64,000 nucleotides of DNA from Acidimicrobiia bacterium UBA5794 (lineage in GTDB: Bacteria > Actinomycetota > Acidimicrobiia > Spongiisociales > UBA5794), in assembly GCA_002418265.1 (NCBI GenBank), contig DIDS01000030.1:6115-70114 (forward strand), given 5' to 3'. Position numbers and translations under genes: made by a program. How positions within the stretch are numbered: position 1 is the first letter of the stretch; each line of letters starts with the position of its first letter. Of this stretch, positions 8,294-16,912 are shown piece after piece. A model generated the notes under the pieces. That model made no database searches. It saw only the letters and a list, made by a program, of their open reading frames with translations, and was not told the DNA's origin.

Positions 8294-9129
8294 CGAGAGT
8301 GCTATTGCTTGGCGCAGGCGGGAAGATGGGAACGAGACTATCTAAGAATCTGATCAGATCGCAATATGCGGTCGATCACGTGGAGGTTACCGAGGAGGGG
8401 AGACAGCGACTGAAGACCGAAACCGGTTTGGAATGTGTCGAGGCGGAAACCGCGTACGGAACCGCAGACGTGGTATTGATGGCGGTTCCAGACAATTTGA
8501 TTGGGAGGATCGCCACGAATTTTATCGACAAGCTCAAGCCGGGCGCGTGCATCATGGTGCTCGACGCCGCCGCTCCATATGCAGGTGAGATGCCCGACCG
8601 CGAGGATATTGCAGTATTCGCGACGCATCCGTGCCACCCACCGCTCTTCAGAAATGACGTCGGAGATGCCGCTCAGGCCGACTACTTCGGCGGTGACGCA
8701 GCCGAGCAGAACATCGTCTGTGGCCTTTTGCGCGGCACAGAAGACCACTACACCCTATGCGAGGACATAGCTCGCACGATCTTCAGCCCAGTGATGCGAG
8801 CTCACCGCTGCACGATCGAGCAGTTGGCGATTCTCGAGCCGGCATTGTCTGAGACAGTCGGCGCAACCATGGCGCTCGCCCTCCGAGACGCGACCGATAT
8901 GGCCATCACAAAGGGCGTACCCGGGGAAGCGGCGATGGATTTCATTATCGGGCACCTCGGCATCGAGTTGGCGATCGCCTTCGACCAGTTCGACGGTGTG
9001 TTCTCAGATGGGGCACTTCACGCGATCAACCAGGCGAAGAAGTCCATCTTCCAAGAGGGCTGGCTCGAACGCGTATTCGAACCCGAAGCCGTTCTCACCT
9101 CGGTGAAAGAGATTTGCAGCACGTCATAA
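8290..9129 (+). CDS. apnO: D-apionate oxidoisomerase-type dehydrogenase
   Basis: A 279-aa protein starting in an ATGA overlap with the kinase stop, with AAAGGAG upstream. The Rossmann motif is VLLLGAGGKMGTRL (residues 4-17). The middle contains FATHPCHPPLF, and a helical domain rich in RDATDMAITKGVP follows. It resembles phosphogluconate-dehydrogenase-like proteins of the ApnO family, which oxidise and isomerise D-apionate to 3-oxo-isoapionate, the substrate of the upstream kinase. It is the last gene of the transport and catabolism run, so the enzymes are ordered in reverse of the pathway. Assignment rests on family resemblance plus the RLP-kinase-ApnO gene trio. Confidence 0.78.
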   Translation: MTRVLLLGAGGKMGTRLSKNLIRSQYAVDHVEVTEEGRQRLKTETGLECVEAETAYGTADVVLMAVPDNLIGRIATNFIDKLKPGACIMVLDAAAPYAGEMPDREDIAVFATHPCHPPLFRNDVGDAAQADYFGGDAAEQNIVCGLLRGTEDHYTLCEDIARTIFSPVMRAHRCTIEQLAILEPALSETVGATMALALRDATDMAITKGVPGEAAMDFIIGHLGIELAIAFDQFDGVFSDGALHAINQAKKSIFQEGWLERVFEPEAVLTSVKEICSTS

Positions 9130-9581
9130 AATCTTGAGAATTCACGTCCGAGGCAGGATCCGAACTCTCCACCTCGATGTTCGACCAGAACGGCGAGACC
9201 ACACACGCTTCAACGACTCCATCGTATCTTCGCGATACACAAGCATCGGTGGACATGCTCGCCAAACCACCACATGTGTGGCGACGCGGTCTGATGTCAT
9301 GTAGTATGACCTCTCGTCATCTTGATGACCCTTGATCGCCCGTGGCGCTGATCGTTAATCGGGAGGAATGGTTGATGGCGTTGGCGGACGTAGGCATGAG
9401 GCCTCGTCCGGCGGAGATCCGTTCAGCTCGCGACCGAAGAACCATCAATGGAGATAACACGGCACATGGGCATGCATCGGCGACACGGCACAGATGATGA
9501 TGGCGGCTCCCCAGTCGCATACCATCTCCGGCCCAGTCGGCCAACCAACCTCGGGCGTTGCTTCCGAAAGGATGAGGCCTA
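9130..9581. other. intergenic stretch without a recognisable gene
   Basis: These 452 bp follow the catabolic operon and precede tatB. No convincing coding frame is seen on either strand. A short perfect palindrome, GTCATC-TT-GATGAC at 9316-9329, is the only obvious structure; its loop is too small for a terminator. The tat promoter presumably lies in the right half. Confidence 0.5.
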
Positions 9582-10157
9582 GTGGGAAGTGTTGGCGCTG
9601 GCGAAGTGATTCTTATCGCAATTCTTGCGATCGTCGTATTCGGGCCGAAACGCCTACCCGAGATTTCTAGGAAAGCAGCCCAAATTCTCCAACAAGCACG
9701 AAAAGCAACGCAGACCCTGACGGAAGCCATGGACATGGAGTACGTCGAGATCACTGCTCCAATCAAGGATCTTAAGACCGAGTACGAAGCAACAAGACAG
9801 GCCATTAGGGGGATGGCTCCCACCCTGCCGAACCCGTCCTTCATGCTCCCCGGCGGCACCAAGACCCCAGAACGTCCCGTTGACGTGGCGGCAGCAGCAA
9901 GCCAACAGCCAGCCGACGAAGTTCAGCCGTTGCGTCGAGAGTTGTCGTCCGAACCTGAGCGCATACAGACCGACATGAATGATCTCGACAGGACTCCCGC
10001 GTTCGACGAGTCGTTGGAGGCGATTGGCGGTGCAGTACCGCCGAAACCGTACACGTCGGCAAAGCTTCCCAGCACGGACCCCACGCAGATGTCGAGCGAT
10101 AGGTCATCATCGTCAGTTCAAGAGTCCGAAGCTGTTGACAACGACGTTGCGCCTTGA
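9582..10157 (+). CDS. tatB: Sec-independent translocase subunit TatB-like
   Basis: A 191-aa protein starting at GTG with an AAAGGATGAGG ribosome site. Residues 5-20 form one membrane helix followed by the FGPKRLPEISRKA hinge and an amphipathic helix, the TatA/TatB signature. A long polar, Pro/Ser-rich tail of more than 100 residues favours TatB over TatA. It acts in the cytoplasmic membrane with TatC to recognise twin-arginine signal peptides. Its stop overlaps the putative TTG start of tatC, so the two are coupled. Confidence 0.85.
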   Translation: MGSVGAGEVILIAILAIVVFGPKRLPEISRKAAQILQQARKATQTLTEAMDMEYVEITAPIKDLKTEYEATRQAIRGMAPTLPNPSFMLPGGTKTPERPVDVAAAASQQPADEVQPLRRELSSEPERIQTDMNDLDRTPAFDESLEAIGGAVPPKPYTSAKLPSTDPTQMSSDRSSSSVQESEAVDNDVAP

Positions 10158-10867
10158 CTGTCTCCACCATGCCGGTAATGGAGCATCTCGTCGAGTTCCG
10201 GTTGCGCCTCGTCAAAGCGCTGATCGCTGTCGGTGTCGGATCCTTGGTCGCGTTCCTATTCAACGAGCAAATCCTTACTCTGCTGGCAAGGCCATACCAT
10301 CTAGCCGTTCCGGACGGAACACTTGCCTTCTTCCGACCGATGGAGGCCTTCTCCACAATCATGCGACTGAGCGTGTTCGGTGGTGTAATTCTGGCTTCAC
10401 CGGTCGTTCTGTATCAAATATGGCGGTTCACGACGCCGGCGCTGAAGACGAACGAGAAACGCTGGGCCTATCCCATCGTGGCAGTCCTCGCATTCCTTTT
10501 CATCTCGGGCGCGTTGATCGGCTACTTCGCTCTTGAGCGAGGGCTTGTGTTCCTTCTGGAGTTTGGTGGAGACGCCTTGACACCCGTTGTCGGAGCCGAT
10601 TTCTATCTCAAGTTCGCGACCCGGTTCATCCTAGCTTTCGGGATTGCATTCGAGTTTCCCGTCTTTCTGTTCGCTGCTGCCGCAGCTGGAGCGATATCCA
10701 GTAGGGATCTCGCGTCGAACCGCAGGTGGGCCGTACTTGTGATCGCCGTTGCCGCAGCGATTATCACGCCATCAGGCGATCCAATGACGCTGATGCTCCT
10801 CGCTGTTCCGCTCTACGTTCTATTTGAATTGTCCATCCCTGCCATCCGGTTCATTCTGAAGCGATGA
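10154..10867 (+). CDS. tatC: Sec-independent translocase TatC
   Basis: About 237 aa with six predicted membrane helices. The N-terminal MEHLVEFRLRL matches the conserved cytoplasmic HLxELRxR segment of TatC, and the FxRPMEAFSTIM loop after the first helix is also typical. TTG 10154 overlaps the tatB stop, while ATG 10169 is a plausible alternative that trims five residues. TatC is the core receptor of the translocase for folded proteins. The B-C-A gene order differs from the common A-B-C arrangement. Confidence 0.92.
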   Translation: MTVSTMPVMEHLVEFRLRLVKALIAVGVGSLVAFLFNEQILTLLARPYHLAVPDGTLAFFRPMEAFSTIMRLSVFGGVILASPVVLYQIWRFTTPALKTNEKRWAYPIVAVLAFLFISGALIGYFALERGLVFLLEFGGDALTPVVGADFYLKFATRFILAFGIAFEFPVFLFAAAAAGAISSRDLASNRRWAVLVIAVAAAIITPSGDPMTLMLLAVPLYVLFELSIPAIRFILKR

Positions 10868-10980
10868 AGATGAAAACGGCACCGAAATTGGGAGGCATGA
10901 ATCGAAGTCATCTCGATGCAATACAACCAGACCGGACTCCGTCCGGCTCTCTACGAACAGACATATGAAAGGAAAGCCGA

Positions 10981-11163
10981 ATGCTCAAAAACATTGGTGG
11001 TCCAGAAGTCCTGATCATCCTCGTGATAGTCATGTTGCTCTTTGGAGCAAAGAAGCTACCAGAACTGGCACGCTCCATCGGCACATCAGCTAGGGAATTC
11101 AAGAAAGGCATCGAAGAGGGAGTTGACGAGAACGCCGACACCACGGAGGACACAACCGTATAG
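10981..11163 (+). CDS. tatA: Sec-independent translocase TatA
   Basis: A 60-aa protein with a GAAAGGA ribosome site. It has a short N-terminus, one membrane helix (VLIILVIVMLLF), then FGAKKLPELARSIG and an amphipathic helix with an acidic tail. This is standard TatA size and layout, and TatA supplies the oligomeric pore. It lies 113 bp after tatC, possibly with its own promoter. Confidence 0.92.
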   Translation: MLKNIGGPEVLIILVIVMLLFGAKKLPELARSIGTSAREFKKGIEEGVDENADTTEDTTV

Positions 11164-11748
11164 CCATTCATCGCAGCGTTGTCCGACGCCCTACGCCGTG
11201 AGATCAGCCAGACGCAAAAGCGATCCAAAAGCAGTTATGCCATCACACTGCGTCCGTTGCGCTGCAACCCCGTCACCTGGGGATACACCCAGGAATCCGG
11301 CTGGCGCAAGGGTTGCCTCGACGTTCGCTGATGCGTTTGTACCTTTCGGTGATGACGGCATGAAAAGACCCGGTCAGGAGTGGGGATACTCAAGCGAGCA
11401 GGCCTACTGGCATGGCGATCGTTCCAGTGAGTCATCGCTATGCCGTTGGCCTGCTCCGATGGCCGCAGGGAGCAAGACGAGTGCGATGACACATCTGGAT
11501 GCTGACTCACCTTCGGCGCTAGCGGGCCCGGAGACCATCTGTGCGACAGCCCCCATATCAAGGATTTGGAGGCTCACCGTTTCGCGCTGTTTTGCCCTAA
11601 TTCTTGTCGGTTCGCGGACCAGATGCGGACCAGTGCGCCGTGGTACAGGCGGCAACGGAGGTCGAAGGCAATCGACGGACGGGAGCTGACACGGCACACA
11701 TCATCGAACCGAAATATCTAATAGAACACTCACTCCTTTCCGGGCGGA
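11164..11748. other. gene-poor stretch after tatA
   Basis: About 585 bp with no frame that reads like a protein on either strand. The longer open frames are low-complexity Arg/Ser/Pro shadows. No tRNA-like fold or terminal repeat was recognised. It may be degraded sequence next to the subtilase remnant. Confidence 0.45.
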
Positions 11749-12220
11749 TCACGAACCTCTCCGGGACAGTGAAATACCTGTTTGCCCTGTTTGTATCTCA
11801 ACCGGTATCTGAATCTGCTCGGCAACCGGTGTCCAGATATCGACATCCGCGCCGGGCGTTTCAATCGATACGACGAGTCCATACCTTGCCGGCTTCGTTC
11901 GGAACCGATGGTCCGATCTGTGCTTCCACCAGCCGGTTAAAGGCATGATGGCTACCGCTCCGCGTGCCGCAAGCTTGGCCGCCGATCCATGCCAAATATC
12001 GGTGTGAAGTGATCCGGCCGTCTTACTACTCGCTGGCAGGAACCACTCAGCGGCGTCTGAAGTTGACATTGTCTTGTAGTCACCGTCACGCGCTTCGGCG
12101 TTCACACGTTCTCGAAACTGGTCCCTCGACTCGGTCGGGCGAATCAATTCGAAGCTGAATCCATGGCACTGATAGCTGTACCTAGCTTGTTGCGTGGGTG
12201 CGACGACGCGCTCGGGTTCG
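11749..12220 (-). pseudogene. C-terminal remnant of an S8 (subtilisin-like) peptidase gene
   Basis: The minus-strand frame encodes a run seen near the C-terminus of a group of large bacterial S8 peptidases: SFELIRPTESRDQFRERVN, then AEWFLP, GSLHTDIWHGSAAKLAARG, PLTGWWK, and ARYGLVVSIETPGADVD with WTPVAEQIQIPVEI. The catalytic Asp-His-Ser domain is absent upstream (above about 12220), where the frame degrades into Pro/Gln/His-rich noise. There is no credible start or ribosome site. It is read as the tail of a gene truncated at about 12.2 kb. The family call is by motif memory. Confidence 0.65.
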
Positions 12221-12471
12221 AGATGATGCTGCTCGTTTGGTCGTGATGACCCGGGTCGGTGGCGTTTCGGTGGATGGAGTTGCAGCAATCCAGAACGTTG
12301 ATCCCCAGACCGTGCGTCGGCGCCGGTTGCGTACTGAGCGTCGCATTCGCCAGAGCCTCGTTGTCTCGCGATGAGATCACTCGGTCAGAAACCGTGTCGC
12401 GTTCTTCTTCATCAGGTGCCCCATACATCTGTGACAGACCAATGCGATCGACGAGAAGCAAGGAGTAGCCA
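12221..12471. other. intergenic region before the conjugation operon
   Basis: No secure gene. A 42-codon plus-strand frame at 12246-12374 ends in an Arg-rich segment (VRRRRLRTERRIRQ) and could be a small basic peptide, but it lacks a ribosome site. The promoter for the operon starting at 12472 is expected here. An AAGGAG site precedes that start. Confidence 0.35.
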
Positions 12472-12777
12472 ATGCAAACGGACTGGACACAGCAATCCGA
12501 CGATCAATCGAATAAGCGGGATGTTCATGCGATGACGGACGACGAGTTGAACACCGAGATCCGACACGGGATGGACAATTGGTGTGATCTCCTCGATGAC
12601 CTCATAGCCGCTGGGGGGATGCTCCCACCCCGGGATCTGGCCGGACGGGTGGTGAACTTCTTTGAGGATGAGTACTGGCGTGCCGAGGAGGCCCGAGTCG
12701 AGACGTTGCGTCGACAGATGGCCGTCCGTGGCCGTCGACGAAGGTGTGTCTCTGGTTGGTCGGGCGGCATACGATGA
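12472..12777 (+). CDS. hypothetical protein, first gene of the conjugation operon
   Basis: A 101-aa soluble protein with no recognised family. It is acidic in the first half (MTDDELNTEIRHGMDNW) and predicted helical, and its last 25 residues are very basic (RRQMAVRGRRRR). AAGGAG lies about 7 bp before the ATG, and its stop overlaps the start of the TcpC-like gene (ATGA). An accessory or regulatory role in conjugation is inferred from position only. Confidence 0.65.
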   Translation: MQTDWTQQSDDQSNKRDVHAMTDDELNTEIRHGMDNWCDLLDDLIAAGGMLPPRDLAGRVVNFFEDEYWRAEEARVETLRRQMAVRGRRRRCVSGWSGGIR

Positions 12778-13691
12778 CTATCGACGGTGCACAGCCAGAA
12801 CTCCCCCAGGGGAGATCTCGGCGACGAGAGCTGAATCCTCTCTTGGCTATCCGAGCTGTGCAGGTCGTTTTGTGGATGCTGGTGATCTCGGGCCCGGTGG
12901 CCGCGGTCTTGGTGGCGAACCAGGTGTCGTCGATCGGTGATCGCCTCGACACCCTCAGTGCTACGGGTGACGTCGAGGTGCCGCCCGATACGTCAGGTGC
13001 GGAGGGTTTCGCTGAGTTGTTCATCGCCGCCTACCTCACTGCCGGAGAGGACACGATCGATGCGCTGGATCTGTTCTTGGATGATGTTGCCCTCGATGGC
13101 GTCGAGGCCGGGTCGTGGAGGGTGGTCAGGACGACGAGCCTTGGGGCTCAGGAGGTCTCCCCCGGCTACTACGCCGTGGTGGTCGCTACGGAGGTTGTCG
13201 CCACTGGCCCCGAGTCTGGCGACCAGCCTGTGGGGGTCCGTTACTTCTCGGTCGGGGTTGTCGAGACGACGACCGGGTGGGTCGTCGTCTCGCTGCCCGC
13301 CCTAGTCCCACGGCCTGCGAGGGTGACGGCACCTGATCTTCTGATCGGACGCTTTGACGGTCTCGACAGTGCGCCCGGTTTGGAGGAGATGCTGCCCCGT
13401 TTCCTCGCTGCGTTCCTCACCGGTGCCGGCGAGCTGACCCGATACGCCTCCCCGTCGTCACCCATCGTTGCGGTGCAGCCACCGCCGTTCACCGACGTCG
13501 ATGTCCTGCGCAGCGGCCTGGTCGGGATTCCGGGCGGCCTCACCGAGGTTGCAGTCCTGGTTCGCGGCACGGATGCCGATGGCCGGACTCAGATCCTCGA
13601 GTACGCCCTAGTGGTCGAGCAGCGAGACGGCCGCTGGGAGGTGTCCCGACTCCTGCCTGCACCCACCCTCAAGCAACCCGAAGCCAACTGA
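12774..13691 (+). CDS. TcpC/VirB8-like conjugal transfer protein
   Basis: A 305-aa bitopic membrane protein. A cytoplasmic N-terminus of about 25 residues is followed by one membrane helix (VVLWMLVISGPVAAVLVANQ), then a long extracytoplasmic part. That part looks like two NTF2/VirB8-type halves; the repeated pattern AEGFAELFIAAYLTAGEDT / LPRFLAAFLTGAGELTRY marks the start of each. TcpC proteins of Gram-positive T4SSs have this layout and scaffold the channel. The ATG overlaps the preceding stop, and the next gene has its own GAGGAG site 12 bp later. Confidence 0.72.
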   Translation: MTIDGAQPELPQGRSRRRELNPLLAIRAVQVVLWMLVISGPVAAVLVANQVSSIGDRLDTLSATGDVEVPPDTSGAEGFAELFIAAYLTAGEDTIDALDLFLDDVALDGVEAGSWRVVRTTSLGAQEVSPGYYAVVVATEVVATGPESGDQPVGVRYFSVGVVETTTGWVVVSLPALVPRPARVTAPDLLIGRFDGLDSAPGLEEMLPRFLAAFLTGAGELTRYASPSSPIVAVQPPPFTDVDVLRSGLVGIPGGLTEVAVLVRGTDADGRTQILEYALVVEQRDGRWEVSRLLPAPTLKQPEAN

Positions 13692-13703
13692 GAGGAGATA
13701 CGA

Positions 13704-13973
13704 ATGATCGAAACAGCAGAAACCGTGGTCGGGAACCTGACCAATCTGGCGATAGGGGCAGCAGTGCTACTCGCGATCGGCATGATCTTGTGGTCGTGGC
13801 TGGTGAAGCGGACCGTCTCGGCCGTGATTGGTGTGATCATCCTGGCCGCGATCGTCCTGTTCGCCATCAACGCCACCGACTGGCTCCAAGACAAGGTGGC
13901 CGAGGACGTCGGCGCACTCGCACCACCCACCCACATGGTCGTAGCCGTCCCACCTCCCGACGTGACGATCTGA
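13704..13973 (+). CDS. small two-helix membrane protein of the conjugation operon
   Basis: An 89-aa protein with two predicted membrane helices (about residues 12-31 and 36-53) separated by a short basic loop (VKRT). A periplasm-side tail ends in VVAVPPPDVTI. A GAGGAG ribosome site precedes the ATG. Size and position resemble VirB2/VirB3- or TrbC-like small components, but no signature allows a firm call. Confidence 0.7.
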   Translation: MIETAETVVGNLTNLAIGAAVLLAIGMILWSWLVKRTVSAVIGVIILAAIVLFAINATDWLQDKVAEDVGALAPPTHMVVAVPPPDVTI

Positions 13974-13983
13974 GGGGTGCGCG

Positions 13984-14406
13984 ATGGACGTCGACATCTA
14001 CCACTCATACACCCAAGCGCTACGCCATCCGGTGATCATCGGACACGTCGCTGGCTGGCGGCTCCCATGGGCCCTATCAGCATCGCAACTCGGTGCGGTC
14101 GCCGCGATGAGCGGACTTCTGTTGGCGACCCGACCGGTGTGGGCGCACCTCGGTTCGGTTGGCAACCTGGCGGTGTTCACTGTGGCGGTCGGCGGGGTCG
14201 GGTGGGCGGTGAGGCATTGGAGGATCGAGGGTCGCTCCCCGTTCCTGGTCGCAGCCGGTGTCGCGGTGGTGCTGTTTTCGCCCGGATGCCGGCGGGGTGT
14301 ACGCAACGGGACACCGGTCGCTCAACCACGACCGACTCCCAGCAATCGGATCGGAACGGTGATCCGGTGCGCATCGGTTGGTGACAGGGGTCGAACCGAT
14401 GGCTAA
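13984..14406 (+). CDS. TcpE-like conjugal transfer membrane protein
   Basis: A 140-aa protein starting 10 bp after the previous gene. The N-terminus YHSYTQALRHPVIIGHV followed by LPWALSASQLG resembles TcpE (VirB3-like) proteins that precede the VirB4-type ATPase in Gram-positive conjugation modules. Three hydrophobic segments follow, and the last 40 residues are polar and basic. It overlaps the VirB4 start by 8 bp, the classic VirB3-VirB4 order. Confidence 0.68.
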   Translation: MDVDIYHSYTQALRHPVIIGHVAGWRLPWALSASQLGAVAAMSGLLLATRPVWAHLGSVGNLAVFTVAVGGVGWAVRHWRIEGRSPFLVAAGVAVVLFSPGCRRGVRNGTPVAQPRPTPSNRIGTVIRCASVGDRGRTDG

Positions 14407-16912
14407 TCCGCTTCCGGTTCGCAGTATCGCCGGGCATCTGGTGTGGGGCACCGATGGGGCGGTGTGGGCGTGCTTTGAGGTGGAGCCGTTCGCATATGCG
14501 CACCGTTCGGTTCGCGACGCCCGGGGGATGCATGCCCGCACCGCTGCGGCCCTCTTGGCGCTCCCGGCCCATTCGCTGATCCTCTCGGTTGCCCATGGCC
14601 TGTCACGTGAGGAACTCGAAGGCCGGGTCCGCGGCACCCGGAACCTGGTTCGGCCGCCTGGCTGGGTGGGTGTGGCTCGGCGTGTTGGTGACCGGCTCGC
14701 CGCCGAGCCTGTGTATGAGCGCCGCTGGTTCCTCGCGCTCCGCCTCCCCGACTCGGGCGGCGGTCGCTCGATGATGGGGCGCATCCGTGTCGCGTCGATG
14801 GAGGTGGCGTCCGTGTTCGGTTCCCCATCGGCCCCTCCAGGACCTGGTCGGTTGGCGGTGTTGACGTCACAGGCGAGCCTGTTGGCAGACCAGCTATCGC
14901 AACATCTCGGCATTCGCGCACTCGACGCCGGTGAGGTCCGGTGGCTTTATGAGCGGGCGGTGCTTCGTGGCCTCATCGACCCGCCACTCCCCCATCCGGA
15001 TTCAACGGTGGATCGTGTGTCGGTGGTCCGGCTGGACCGTGACGCCATCTATTTCGAGGGTGGCCGCCGAACCGACCCGGATCGGCCATCTCATTGGCGG
15101 TACCTAACCGTCGAACACCCAGACCACGGCACTGGCCATCAGGCATTCTGCTGTCTGGCCGAGATCCCGTCGGCATGGACGTTCCCCTACGGGTCCGGCG
15201 AGTGGCTGTGGCATCTCGACGATCAACTCCCCTTCCCTCTCGACTGGGCGGTGCGCATCGAGACAATCGACAACCAGGCCGCCCGCCGCCGTGCGTTGCG
15301 TGCAAAACGGAACCTGGTGGGCCAACTCACCGAACCCGGCAGCGACCCGGCCGGGCCCGCCACCACACTGGCCGCCGCCGCTGACGCCGTGGATGAACAC
15401 CGCGCCCGTCTCGAATCGAACCCGGCACTCCCGGCGCTGCGGGCAACCACCATCGTCGCCCTCGCCCACCGACACCTCGACAATCTGGAACACCGCGTCG
15501 CCGTCCTCGAGTCGGCGTTCCGGGCGGCCGAGTTCAACTTCTATCGACCCACCGGGGCGCAACTGGCGTGCTTCACCGCAATGCTCCCCGGGGCTCCTCC
15601 TCTACCGGTGGTCCGCGAGTATGCACAGGATCTCCTCCCCGATGGTTTGGCTTCGGCGATGCCGTTCGCCGGTTCAGGCGTAGGTGACCCGGGAGGAATG
15701 CTGTTGGGTACCTCGCTAGATGGCCTCTACCGGCGTCCTGTGTTCCTGGATCCCGGACATGGCCCCCGTGACCTGAACCGATCCGGATCCCTCGCCGCTA
15801 TTGGTGAACTCGGCGTTGGGAAAAGTTTCCTAGCCAAGACTTTGGCCCACAACACGGTGGCGATGGGCGGCCAGGTGGTGGCCATCGACCGTACCGAACG
15901 CGGTGAATACGCCCGACTCGCCCAGGTGGCGGCCGGTACCACCCAAGTAGTGGAGATCTCGGCTGACGCTGAGGTGTGCCTCGACCCGTTCCAGGTGTTC
16001 GACACTGACGAGTTGCGTCTCCGTTACGGGGTCGGTTTCATCACCCTGCTCACCGCCACCCCGCCCGGCTCGACTGCCGGAACCCACTGTTACCGCGCCG
16101 CCCAACACACCCTCGAACAAGCCTCCGAGTCCGGCTTACCGGCTCGTCTGCGTGATGTGATCGACGACCTCGAAACTTCCGGTGGACCCGGGGGGGACGT
16201 GGCGGACAAGCTGCGGGCCCTGTCACAGATCTCGTACGGTCGGCTGGTGTTCGGGGATCCGGGGCCGCCGGTTGACTTGGGAGCCGACTATGTGTGTTTC
16301 CACGTCCCTGGCCTGCGTCTCCCGCGGCGTCACAGTCAACGCGACGATCAGCTTTCCGAGGAGCTGCTGGGTCACGCAATCCTGTATCTCGTTGCGGCGT
16401 TCTCCCGACAGGTCCTGTTCCGGCATCCGGACCGGTTCGCTGCACTCCTCCTCGACGAGGCCCATGCGTTGACTGCGAGTGCCCAGGGTCACGGGTTGGT
16501 GATGGACCTGATCCGCGACGGCCGCAAACACTTCGCTGCGGTGTGGGCGTTCAGCCAGCTCGCCACCGACCTGACCGGGGAATCCGACACCGACGACATC
16601 GACGCACTGTTGGGCTATCGGGTGGTGTTCCGCCAGTCCACCCAAACCGCGGTCGATGCCCTACGGTTCCTCGGCTCCGATGACCGAGACGACAACGTCG
16701 AGACAGTCACGACCCTGGGAACCGGCGAGTGCCTCATGCGGGACCCGTCGGGTCGTCTCGGACTGATCCGGATCACGGTCCCGGACGATCCGGCCGTCGC
16801 CGACGCGTTCTCCACCACCCCTGGTACCAACCGTGTGGCGGTCGGCCCGTGGCCGTCCCTCAGCGAGGAAGACGGTGCCTCCCCACTCGTCGTAGACGGG
16901 ATCACACCATGA
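14399..16912 (+). CDS. VirB4/TcpF-type conjugation ATPase
   Basis: An 837-aa cytoplasmic or peripheral-membrane ATPase that powers the type IV secretion channel. Walker A is GELGVGKSFLAKT at about residue 468, Walker B is ALLLDEAHAL at about 682, and FSQLATDL downstream is the glutamine-containing sensor typical of VirB4/TraG-like ATPases. The N-terminal 400 residues form the VirB4-specific region. ATG 14399 is preferred over GTG 14378 because it has an AGGGG site and overlaps the TcpE-like stop. The stop overlaps the next start (ATGA). Confidence 0.9.
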   Translation: MANPLPVRSIAGHLVWGTDGAVWACFEVEPFAYAHRSVRDARGMHARTAAALLALPAHSLILSVAHGLSREELEGRVRGTRNLVRPPGWVGVARRVGDRLAAEPVYERRWFLALRLPDSGGGRSMMGRIRVASMEVASVFGSPSAPPGPGRLAVLTSQASLLADQLSQHLGIRALDAGEVRWLYERAVLRGLIDPPLPHPDSTVDRVSVVRLDRDAIYFEGGRRTDPDRPSHWRYLTVEHPDHGTGHQAFCCLAEIPSAWTFPYGSGEWLWHLDDQLPFPLDWAVRIETIDNQAARRRALRAKRNLVGQLTEPGSDPAGPATTLAAAADAVDEHRARLESNPALPALRATTIVALAHRHLDNLEHRVAVLESAFRAAEFNFYRPTGAQLACFTAMLPGAPPLPVVREYAQDLLPDGLASAMPFAGSGVGDPGGMLLGTSLDGLYRRPVFLDPGHGPRDLNRSGSLAAIGELGVGKSFLAKTLAHNTVAMGGQVVAIDRTERGEYARLAQVAAGTTQVVEISADAEVCLDPFQVFDTDELRLRYGVGFITLLTATPPGSTAGTHCYRAAQHTLEQASESGLPARLRDVIDDLETSGGPGGDVADKLRALSQISYGRLVFGDPGPPVDLGADYVCFHVPGLRLPRRHSQRDDQLSEELLGHAILYLVAAFSRQVLFRHPDRFAALLLDEAHALTASAQGHGLVMDLIRDGRKHFAAVWAFSQLATDLTGESDTDDIDALLGYRVVFRQSTQTAVDALRFLGSDDRDDNVETVTTLGTGECLMRDPSGRLGLIRITVPDDPAVADAFSTTPGTNRVAVGPWPSLSEEDGASPLVVDGITP

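Noticed and set aside
9316..9329. GTCATC-TT-GATGAC as a terminator of the catabolic operon
   Set aside because: Six-base arms with a two-base loop and no following U-tract; too small to fold as a terminator.
14077..14913. 278-codon minus-strand frame opposite the TcpE-like/VirB4 genes
   Set aside because: Arg/Pro/Ser-rich low-complexity translation typical of the antisense of high-GC coding DNA; the plus-strand VirB4 motifs are clear.
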